Shown piece by piece: positions 55,101 to 64,000 of a stretch of 64,000 nt of DNA. The DNA comes from Topomyia yanbarensis (lineage: Eukaryota > Arthropoda > Insecta > Diptera > Culicidae): positions 25,001-89,000 of the forward strand of contig NW_026683320.1 of the NCBI RefSeq assembly GCF_030247195.1, read 5' to 3'. A model generated the notes under the pieces. That model was not told where the DNA came from and did not search any database. It saw only the letters and a program-made list of their open reading frames with translations. Positions within the stretch are counted from its first letter, which is position 1, and the number at the start of each line of letters is the position of its first letter. The translations under genes and the position numbers were made by a program.

Positions 55101-56014
55101 CTAATTGTACAGACGGAATATTGTCATGTTCAACACGAGATTGAAGTGGAGTATTCTGAGCAGTCTCCGTGAATGACAATGTCCGTGCAGGAGTGGAGTG
55201 CTTGTAAGGGAATTTTCCAATCTGTCGTCAACACAAACGCTTCGCTTCGGATCGTTCAAAAATCTGTTTGTCTTATAAACGTGCTTCTGAACAACACTTT
55301 GGATCTCCATGCGGAACATTAATTTGTCCTCAGCCTTCAATTTGCGTACGTGTGGTAACAAGCTCGTGAAAAAGGCTTCATCCTCATCGAAGGGAGCGCT
55401 GTTTTTTCTTGCCTTCTTTTTGAGCAGCTGTAGTTTGCGTATCTCAATGTCGACCAGCTGCTGTTGAGTACCTCTCTTGGCATTCCTAGTTGGTAGCTGA
55501 GGCATGTTTTCCTCCAAACTACTAACCTCAGATGTATCCAAAAATTCAATAGACTCATTTGTCTCATCAATGCTTTGCTGCAAACAGTCATCTTCAAACA
55601 ACTCCGTTCTTACGGGATCGCGAATCGAGAGATTTCCACCGGATTTACGTGCCGTCACTTGGGCTTTAAGGAAAAGCATTGAGTTGAAATGTGGCCAGAT
55701 GGTGTATGTTTCGTAATTTGATGGTCCTGCATCTCCAGATTTTCCTTCTGGAATCTTTTTCAGCTCCTTTACAAAACAGCCCCGTAACGATTTTCATTTT
55801 TTCTTCACCAATTCCACTGCAGAATTTTCAAAAATATTTGTGCTCGAATTTAAATCAATTACTTTCACTTACCTGTAACATCACCCACTTCCGTAGCAAT
55901 TTGCTGCCAAAGCTTATCAACCGTAAATTTGTTTCTGTATTGTTTTAATGTTTTGTCCCATAATGGTTTTCTCGAAAAAACAAGCGAAATCAAATTTTCG
56001 GTATCGATCTCCAT
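55101..56014 (-). pseudogene. MADF/BESS-domain partner gene of the Harbinger element
   Basis: Second gene of the PIF/Harbinger pair; such Myb/MADF-like proteins help the transposase recognise DNA or enter the nucleus. On the minus strand, exon 1 (56014-55873) gives a MADF start: ENLISLVFSRKPLWD, then FTVDKLWQQIATEVG. A 56-bp intron (GTAAGT...TTCTGCAG, 55872-55817) follows. Exon 2 continues KSLRGCFVKELKKIPEGKSG and NYETYTIWPHFNSMLFLK, but a one-base deletion just after its start (KKK then a TGA-reading frame) breaks the frame. A BESS-type segment, DEDEAFFTSLLPHVRKLK and FRMEIQSVV, lies at about 55390-55300. Nearly intact apart from that shift; an alternative acceptor could bypass it. Confidence 0.75.
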
Positions 56015-56207
56015 TTTTCTTGTCAAACAATCTCTGCGTTTACACGCGTTGAAACACTTTACGAACTGCTTCGCCGCGCTGCTCGACGCTTAGCAACGCT
56101 TTTATTATAGCAGGGTTACGCGATCAGCACGTATGTTAAATGTTGATAGTTAAGACGCAAACGCTTCGCTAACCGCAACCGCATCGCGCTCCGCGTAAGC
56201 ATGTCAT

Positions 56208-57307
56208 GCAAGAAATCTTGAAAAACGGAAAAACGGCCCATAAAATAGACATACACACGAATTATTGCGAATGCTTCATTAATATCTCAAATCTTCAATA
56301 AAGGCATTGTGTACGGAAAACGAAATTTTCCTAATATTTATATATGTTGTACTGGGTCAAAAAAATCGAAAAACCAATTTTTAATGGATTTGAAGTTCAT
56401 ACTATCAACAGCGTTTACTCAAATTTCCAACGCAGCTGAGAACTAAGCACTGAAATTTCAGCTCTTGATACCTCGCTACCTCTGAAGTGTATGCGTGTAT
56501 AGTTCAAACTTTACTACGGTATCGACTTTTTCTAAAAATGACTTCCCAGTAGTATCTTTGATCTGAATTATTATCCCAAATCCTAATGTCAAAGAACAAA
56601 TAAACTCTCGAAACCCGTTAGAGAAAATCATCATCATTACTGGAATTTTCTTTTTCACGAAGCTTTACAATAACCTGTCGTCACTTCCATTAAAATTTTT
56701 CAAATACTTTATAAATTTCACAATTTTACTAGAGAAAATTGTTTAAGAAGCCTTTGAAATATTGTGTAGGAAAAAGCTGGAAATTTATGAATTTTCTTTC
56801 TGCAACATATAAACCCTCAAGTATACCAATTAATTTAGGATATCCTTTTAACAAAAACTATCGCCGAATTCTGGAAGACGTCGATAAAACAACCCCTTGA
56901 AAGATACCTAAAAATTGGTGTAGTTCGATGCAATTGAGAGAAAATATCCTCAAAAAATGGGATATACCTAATAATGTGAGTAATAAATACCTACAGTATA
57001 GACTCGTTTGTATCAGCCATGGCGTATTTTGGGCTGACAAAATGGGGACATTGACTAAATCGGAATATTTTTTCTCTTCATAATAAACTGAAGCTATTAA
57101 AATATTCTTCCCTTCCCTTGTGTAGCCTAATAACTATTTCTGATTATTTAATATAGTCTTCTAGTGCAAAAATTTTAAGAAAAATATTTTTTTATTTATG
57201 CTCAAGAAAGAATTTACTCGAATTCAGCCTTGTTCGTCTGCTAGAGCCCATCAAACATATTTTCATATGTGGCTGACAAAATCGGGTCTTCAATGTATTA
57301 TAATAGA
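56208..57307. other. AT-rich, no gene; one shared repeat block
   Basis: The segment 57030-57300 (GGCTGACAAAATGGGGACAT, AATAAACTGAAGCTATTAAA, GGTCTTCAAT) is related to 62265-62440, so it is a dispersed repeat. Nothing else recognised. Confidence 0.45.
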
Positions 57308-57630
57308 TAGGGTGATGAGCCTATTTTCATCATACTAAGCAAGGTGCCTAACTAATTCTGTAATTTCTTGCCTTACAATCAATGGAATGCGTAAAAATTG
57401 ACATCAACCGCTTTGCTTCGTTGTTAAGAATCAATATAATAATACAAATGCGTTGAAAACAGTAAAATTCTCGTGTTTGAGCGCAATGAAAACTCGAATC
57501 GAGTACCCCTATTGTTGCACTACCATTCGACTCAATGCGTTGAACAAAGATGGCAGACACTGCTCTAACCAACGGCTTCAAATGGGTAGGGCGATAATAG
57601 AAACATGGCGCAAATAGGCTCATCACCCTA
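57308..57630. mobile_element. TA-flanked MITE with TAGGGTGATGAGCCTATTT ends
   Basis: TAGGGTGATGAGCCTATTTT at the left and the complement AAATAGGCTCATCACCCTA at the right are inverted repeats ending in TA. The 323-bp interior shares a block with 43115-43230, so at least two related elements exist here. No coding capacity. Confidence 0.75.
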
Positions 57631-57695
57631 GGCAGTATTTAAAGAAGTTTGTTTTGGACGAGTGTAGAACGACTTTGTCCCTACCTGCTTTGAGT

Positions 57696-59046
57696 CAGCG
57701 GCGTAGTCCGAAATTCGGTTTGGCGAGGGTTTGGTGGAAATCTAACTTACTGTCCAAATGGCATAATTACGAAACCGTCATCTTTGAAGTTATTTTTTTT
57801 TCAATTATGGAGAATCAGTTTTTCAAAAAAAATTAACAGAGTTCCCGTCTTTGACGAATTTGTTGAGACTTTTATTTAAAACAACTTTATTGTAGGCATG
57901 AATATTACGTATATGGAGTAAAACGAGTTATAAAATCATATTTACGAAGTGTTCCTTAATCTAGTTTTTTCTAAAATAACTTCTATTATGAGCTTCACAA
58001 ACTCAAGCGTTTGATAACATGTAAATTTTATTGTACATGAACTATAGAAGAGATTTATCATAAACAGTAAAATCATAATAATTTATTTTAAAAATTCAAA
58101 TAGCCTAAAATATGCTAATACCTTAAAAACATGGAGCTTTTATTTCTTCAACAAAGTGGTTTGTAGTAGCACTCCCCAAAATTTTGCTGAAGACATTAAG
58201 TCTGTAACTAAATTTGTTTGAAGAGTAAATTATCCATAATAAGTTCTTGGAGGATATAACGCCAAAATTCTTTTATCAGATGATGTGCTGTTTAATGTTT
58301 GTAAAATTCATCGAAGATACTAAACCGGCCAAATTGGAGGTTTCAAAATGATGTGATCTTGACCTTAATTTACTGTGTTCGAACATTTATTTTACCTATT
58401 CATATAATTGGTTAAACGACAAAAATCAAATGTTAACAAAAATCGATCAGGACCTGCTAGAGTCGAACGGAAAACGCCATTCTTCATAAATTCCCCTACT
58501 TTTGGAAAGTGTTATTCTCGTTATTAATTCTATTACGTTTTCGTCTCAACTCGACGCATTCCCAAAATAAAAACATTTTCAGCATATGTCAAAAGTTATG
58601 CAGTTTTTCGGTGAGCTGTTCCAAGTTTCATAGACATTAAATCAATTCCAATTTCGCTTCCTATTAAAAAAGACCCTACTCCATATTACAGTACATCCCT
58701 TCAAAACTGCAAAACTGAACACAATATGATAGGATTATGATTGAACTCTGGAATGAGTTTCTGTTGGAATGTTTTTAAACAAGTATTTGATATTGATGTT
58801 ATTAGACAACAGTGAGATCAAGACCAATAGATCAGTTACAGATAAGGATCGCATTCCCACGATTTTTCAAAGGTCCTCGTGATATTTAAAACATCAGGTT
58901 ATCAATGTACTGATCAGATAATTATCATTGTAATATTGAATTAAATCAGTTAGCATCAATAAATTTTTAACTTCAATCCAATTATTTTTTTGGGTGAGGG
59001 AGGGGGTGTGGTTAAACCCCAAAGCCTCCTCTTGGCTACACCGCTG
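57696..59046. mobile_element. hAT-like element 4, non-autonomous
   Basis: Ends CAGCGGCGTAGTC and the complement of GGCTACACCGCTG give an inverted repeat of about 13 bp with two differences. The flanking octamers CTTTGAGT (57688-57695) and CTTGGAGT (59047-59054) differ by one base, consistent with an 8-bp hAT duplication. The 1351-bp interior is AT-rich and has no transposase. Confidence 0.7.
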
Positions 59047-59650
59047 CTTGGAGTTATTTACTTCACTTTTTCATTTTCCACGATATGTTCCAGATCGATC
59101 CGATGGTAATAAGTCAGAAGGTTCGCGCAAATGAAAATTTTTGCGCCGATAAGTGATCGAGTTCCATCTAGACAACTTGAAATTGTTTGGTGGTTATTCT
59201 AGCGGTTGCAGATAGAAAAATGAAATACGAAATTCGTTTTATCAAAATAATATTTGGCTTATTAAAACGGATTATTACTATATTGAACAATAAATAGGCG
59301 ACAAAGGGTAATCCACAAACAACAAACCATAACTTTTAAAGTACTCGAAATATGTATTAGAAGCCTTCAGTAAAGTTATTCACAAAAGTAAGAGCTACAA
59401 ATTTGCTGAAGTCATCATCTCAATACAATCACTTCCAAGAAAATTTATGAAAATATCTCACTTTTAGGGGTAAAATAACAATCAGTAAAATAACAATAGC
59501 AAAAGAAAGGGCATATTGTATCCTTTAAATTGTCCGAAGATACTATTGACCTAAAATAAGCCGTTTTTGCGTTAATAATACATTGAATGTTATTGGTCTT
59601 ATTTCTGGCTAGGGAAAATGAGAAAAATCTTTCGTCCTTATTTAATATTA
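59047..59650. other. AT-rich, no gene
   Basis: Nothing recognisable besides the right target duplication of hAT-like element 4. Confidence 0.4.
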
Positions 59651-59903
59651 TATGGTCGGTGTTAAGTCAGACCGGACTAAGTCGCAAAACATAAAAAATG
59701 AGATAATGATAGGATTGGGTAAAGAAGATCTTCCGCTACATTCTATTTTTGCCAGATTTTGAATATGTAACAATAAGCAAGAGTTGTGGCAAAAATATAT
59801 TTTTAATTATAATGTAAAGGATGCTGCGATCCAAACTTTAAACTCGTTTTTCTCGAAATCAATAATTTGTCACTTAGTCCGGTCTGACTTAAGACCAACC
59901 ATA
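59651..59903. mobile_element. TA-flanked MITE with ~37-bp inverted ends
   Basis: TATGGTCGGTGTTAAGTCAG then ACCGGACTAAGTCGCAAA on the left pairs with TTTGTCACTTAGTCCGGTCT then GACTTAAGACCAACCATA on the right (few mismatches). TA at both edges. 253 bp, no ORF. Confidence 0.8.
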
Positions 59904-60049
59904 TACCTCTTTTAATAATAGTCCGTTCGAAAGGTATTCGTATAAGCTGTCTAAACATATATAAATTGTTTAGTTATGTCTTCAACTTCGGCAGTAAATT
60001 AAAAAAAAACCGAAAAGCGCCATTTTTGCACCTTCACCATATCTTGGAA

Positions 60050-60315
60050 AGTAAACATCAGAATCAAAAACCATTTAATAGCGTTCTGTCTGGGTGATAG
60101 GCCTTTCATTTATAATTAGTTTGGATAAAATCGGTTCAGCCATTGCTGAGAAACACGAATGAGAGTTTGTCCGTTACACACACACACAGACACATACACA
60201 GACATTGTCCCAAATCATCGAGCTGAGTCGATTGGTATATAAGACTTGGCCTCGGAAAAAAAATCTTGAAAGTTTTTGCGAATTCTATACATTTATTTTA
60301 TAAGAAATGTAAAAA
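60050..60315 (+). repeat. Dispersed repeat W, copy 3 fragment
   Basis: GGCCTTTCATTTATAATTAG, AAAATCGGTTCAGCCATTGC, an ACAC microsatellite (60175-60205) and GAGCTGAGTCGATTGGTATA match copies 1 and 2. The following AAAATCTTGAAAGTTT...ATAAGAAATGTAAAAAT is shared with 27066-27130 inside the piggyBac-like element. Confidence 0.6.
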
Positions 60316-60399
60316 TGTTTAAACTAGGTTCATAATACTAGGAACTCTGTTGCGATTTTTAAATTTCTCATAACGTTTCCGTGATATTCTATTCAGGAA

Positions 60400-62640
60400 T
60401 TTACTATCGGATTTTTCAAGTAGAGTTGTACGATTTACGGATACGATTTCAGGGATATTCGTAATTTATATTCGCGTTTTATTTATTTTATTTTATTCGC
60501 TAGTTTCGTATTGGATTTTTCTGATAGAATAGTGTGACTTATATTCATGATTTCAGGATTTTAGTCACGATTTCCGTAATTTCTATTCACGTTATCGTGA
60601 TATTTAAGTCACAATTAGAGTGGTTTGTGTCCATGATTTCAGAATCACGAGTTGATATTTTAATCACCAGTAGTGTAATTTATTTTCATGATTTCAGGTT
60701 CTTGGTCAGGATTTTCGCAATTTGTATGCTCAATTTAAAATTTAGCACGTGGAGCAATTACTATCGGATTTTTTACTTGAAGTAACATGGCAATATTAAT
60801 TGAATCATGAAAGCGTGGCTGTTTCAAGGTATCTTGTTTTGTGAACTACATCACGAACACGATTTGTGTCTCTATAATATATTTTTGGTGCTCAGCGAAG
60901 TTCGTCGCTGTTGTGCTATCTTATGACAAGCGCCATTTCGCACATTTCGAGAAAAACGATTTTTAAAGTTTGAGATTGAATATCTTGAAACTTATAAATG
61001 GTGTAAACAATTCAAAGAATACAATAGATGCTGCTATCTGTCCTGTATTAATCTCTTAAATATTACGTAGATCGGTTGACTATGTTGCGAGTTTTTACTA
61101 TAAATGTAAACAAAAGTCGCACTCACTCGTGTCATAGGTGTGTATTGATGACAAAATTCATATGGCGTGTCATAATCGTGCATGGAAAATTTTCCATAGA
61201 AAAAAATCATCAATTATAAACTTTTATTCATATCTTTGGCTTCATTTGGACTATACACAATCGGTGAGATGCATTTTGAAGGAAATGAGTCAGGGAATCT
61301 AGAAAAAATAATTATTTTTGCACACAGTGTTGCCAAGTATGCTATATTTCCAGTTTAAAACTTAAATTGCATTTTTCTCACAATTCTTGGATTTTTTGTT
61401 TTGAAAATGATTATGCCATTGTGTTTCTCAGATAGTTTCACATATAAAAACATCTTATACATCAAGATAATTTGAGCCAATTCCCAGACACAGTCATTTG
61501 AAGCAAAAAAATAAAAATTTCTCAGCACGTTTCTCGCTATATCTCAGTAACCAAGCAGAATGTCAAAATTCTGTAAACGCCACTTTGTAGAGATTTTTTA
61601 GTCAAGTAATGTGGCATATCTAACTCAGTTCACCCCAAAATGGCGTTTGTCGTAAGATAGCACAACAGCGACGAGTTTTCGTTTTCTATCCGGACATCAC
61701 ACTGAATCTTAGCAAATGAATAAAGTTGTTCGAGGTCCTAATAGTTTTCTTATATTCGCTGCTCGCACCTATTACTAGCCGCTGAAAGCTGGACATAACT
61801 TTAAGATAATTAATGAAAAAAAACATCAGTTCACGAATCCATGAATATTTTACGATTTTGTAAACTATTTCACGAAGACACAGTCAGATGTGACAATTAT
61901 ACTAAGAATCAAGAATTAGTTCACGTTTCTATGAAAAAGATTTTATGATTTTGTGAATTATTTCACGAGCACAATTGATCAGTCACTCGGAATCATCAAT
62001 CCATTCACGTGTACATGAATAATATTTTTTGATCTAGAGAACCATTTCACGAGCTCGTTACCATTCGAGCTATTATACTATGTGACTATTATACTCGGAA
62101 TCATGAACTAGTTCAAGAATGCTAAAAATTATTTCATAGTTTTGTGAATTATTTCACCGTGACCAATTCGATAGAAATCATGAATCAGTTCACGTATACA
62201 TGAGACACATTTTATAATTTAGTGAACTATAGCAAAGACCAGTTTCTTTCAGCCCCTTTGTTTTAAGTTGTGTTGACAAAATGGGAACAATTTAAAACAT
62301 ATTTGTGTATTTCTTTTAATAAACTGAAGCTGTAAAAAGATTCTTCTTCATTCCCTAGACATAGCCTCATAAACCTGGCTGGATGAAAAAATCGGGTGAA
62401 AAACGGATAAAACCCGGGGCTGAAAAAAGAAGGTCTTCAATTAATTTCACGAGTACGGATATTGAATCGTGACCAATATATTAGGAATCATGAACTAGCT
62501 CACAAGTTGAAAGGATTCATGAATAATATTCCGGGTTTCGTGAAATAGTTTACGAGAAAATGTTTTGATTTTGTGAACTACTTCACAACAACGAAAATCA
62601 GATCATGTTCAAGATGTAATAAATCATGAATCGGACACGT
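60400..62640. repeat. Long degenerate TCACGA/TGAATCATGAA repeat tract
   Basis: Units containing ATCATGAACTAGTTCACG, ATTTTATGATTTTGTGAATT and ATTTCACGAGCACAATT recur every ~115-130 bp at 61820-62230 and 62450-62630. A related earlier form (ATGATTTCAGGATTTTAGTC) covers 60530-60720. A separate element (60902-61674) and a repeat block (62265-62440) interrupt the tract. Similar text occurs at 45420-45470. Confidence 0.55.
60902..61674. mobile_element. DNA element with TCGTCGCTGTTGTGCTATCTTA inverted ends
   Basis: TCGTCGCTGTTGTGCTATCT...GACAAGCGCCATTT on the left is the reverse complement of AAATGGCGTTTGTC...AGATAGCACAACAGCGACGA on the right, about 38 bp with three differences. 773 bp and no recognised protein. 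Target duplication not resolved. Confidence 0.75.
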
Positions 62641-63884
62641 TGCTGGAATACACATGCACATGATAAATAACGGAACGTTGCTTAAAAATCTGATCCATCT
62701 CCGATCGTTCTTGTCGGAAGCAAACCAGCGTAGTTTGCTGACCCATACTCTTCATTTTATCAACTTTGAATTACACCTATTTTATCGTATGCAATTTAAA
62801 ATGTTCGTTGATTTGGAGGCATTATAAGAAAGGACGTATCCGCCGGGTGGTGCCAATCGGGCTGACATTGCTTTGAACAGAGCAGACTAATTTCTATGTT
62901 TATTTGGTGCTTGTTTGGCCAACTAGAAAATTAATCCACCGGGCATTAGGTGTGAGTAAGGAGGAAGCATGGTTTGTCTGAGTGGAGTGATGGCTTCAGA
63001 TGAGGGTTGAGAACTGACAATTCGCGAGAGGGATCGAAGGCCAGTTATCAATTTTCCTTAGTCATATCAGCACAAAAAAAATGTTCATATCCATGTCTCG
63101 AAAACCGGCGATATTATTCAGTTCTGTCCTCAGCTCGTTTCCACTCTTGTTTTCTTCTATTCGAGTTTGTTGTTGCTTTTCCTTTTGATGGTTAGTTTTC
63201 TAATAATTCCCGAATCAACTGTATTCTAAATCTTCACTCAGAACTGTAGCACTGTCAACTATCTCATGTTTTTATACTTCTTTAGGACTTACTCGGTATA
63301 ACTAGCAGTGATCATAACAATAAATAAATCTAGTACGGAAGTGATTGTTTAGAATTGGCATTCTATTATACTAATGATACGAAAATAATTCAGTTTCCAT
63401 TCCTGTTTTCAAAATATTTTTGCAGTTCAATGTTAAAAAAATGCCCCTCTTTCTGCGAAACCATCATACATGTGCAACTATCTACAAGAATAGTACCTGA
63501 TACAAGACAATTTTTAAAATATAAGCAATGCTCCTCAAAGTCGACTATCCGGAGTTCAAGTTGCTTATTTGGCCAATCGTATTAATAAGACAAATGATAA
63601 ATTTCCCAAATTCTCGGCAGCTAGCTGCCCAGAGAAATTATTACACGATAACGCTGTTGGCACACTTACTAACAACTCTCCCCTTCTCGTGATACTTGAG
63701 GCAATGTAGAGGATTCCTCCGTCTCTAATAGCGACTTGTATCGGACTAATATTCCTACCTTCCCCAGAATATCAGCATTCGCACGTGGCTGTCGTTCATC
63801 ATGTTATTCCCAAGTGTAGTGTTTCAATGGCAGCGGGGACGTGGCACAGCGACGCACATGTCTAACCGGTAGTCGCCTTCTTAG
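62641..63884. other. No gene recognised
   Basis: Open frames 63007-63195 and 63355-63585 have no recognisable motif. No paired ends seen. May be intergenic or belong to an unknown TE. Confidence 0.35.
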
Positions 63885-64000
63885 TTTTCAAAATGGCTTC
63901 AATGGTCCATTTCCGTCTTCTAGTTATCACCACCTTTCAAATAACACCCATATTCATGATGGTTTGTGGTAACCGGAAACTGCTATTCTGGCTTTAAAAA
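63885..64000. repeat. Partial unit of the 18.3-18.7 kb tandem family
   Basis: TTTTCAAAATGGCTTCAATG and CCGGAAACTGCTATTCTGGC resemble the units at 18400-18660. The unit runs off the window edge. Confidence 0.5.

Larger units (their letters stand above)
45868..56207. mobile_element. PIF/Harbinger DNA transposon, split by a LINE
   Basis: The outer ends are long inverted repeats: ATGACATGCTTACGCGGAGC followed by GCGATGCGGTTGCGG at 45868-45902, and its complement at 56173-56207. The match continues with decreasing identity to about 45 bp. Between them lie a HARBI1-type transposase on the plus strand and a MADF/BESS gene on the minus strand, the usual two-gene make-up of PIF/Harbinger elements. 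Without the 6.0 kb LINE the element is about 4.3 kb. I could not assign a clear 3-bp target duplication. Both genes are damaged, so it is probably inactive. Confidence 0.85.

Noticed and set aside
1..64000. tRNA, rRNA or integrated viral genes
   Set aside because: No tRNA-like A/B box pair with cloverleaf potential, no rRNA core sequence and no viral capsid, polymerase or glycoprotein motif was recognised by eye. A tRNAscan, Rfam or viral protein search was not possible here.

Overview
The window is AT-rich eukaryotic DNA made almost entirely of transposable elements (TEs) in several layers. I found no convincing single-copy host gene, rRNA, tRNA or CRISPR array. The TE mix points to an insect, most likely a culicine mosquito such as Aedes: an I-superfamily LINE with RNase H, an R1-clade LINE, a DD37E mariner relic, hAT, piggyBac and PIF/Harbinger elements, and TA-flanked MITEs. 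The organism is an inference; no marker gene fixes it.

Layout. 1-3.5 kb: two small MITEs in featureless AT-rich DNA. 3.6-10.5 kb: a mosaic of LINE relics, namely a plus-strand I-type copy, a minus-strand second I-type fragment and a minus-strand R1-clade relic that holds a TTAA-flanked palindromic MITE. 11.6-15.8 kb: a decayed DD37E mariner transposase, then a 2.9 kb hAT-like element with exact 8-bp target duplications and GGGTTCGGGT-rich ends. 16-25 kb: a possible BEL/Pao LTR, low-complexity and tandem repeats, and a TA-flanked element; no gene recognised. 25.9-33.4 kb: two copies of an unclassified ~1.47 kb repeat with a conserved CRE + TATA + initiator promoter block, one of them split by a piggyBac element and satellite-like repeats, followed by a 605-bp foldback element. 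33.5-41.7 kb: two more hAT-like elements carrying LINE debris and a MITE with a 180-bp higher-order repeat.

45.9-56.2 kb is the best-preserved region. A PIF/Harbinger element with long terminal inverted repeats carries a broken HARBI1-type transposase and, on the opposite strand, a MADF/BESS partner gene. A full-length 6.0 kb I-superfamily LINE with two intact overlapping reading frames sits inside the transposase gene, flanked by a 14-bp target duplication. 57-64 kb: a MITE, a fourth hAT-like element, further inverted-repeat elements and a long degenerate repeat tract.

The only genes that look functional are ORF1 and ORF2 of the LINE at 46.1-52.1 kb: an RNA-binding zinc-knuckle protein and an endonuclease/reverse transcriptase/RNase H, together enough in principle for target-primed reverse transcription. 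Two decayed relatives of the same family (3.6-5.9 kb and 38.1-41.3 kb) show repeated rounds of invasion.
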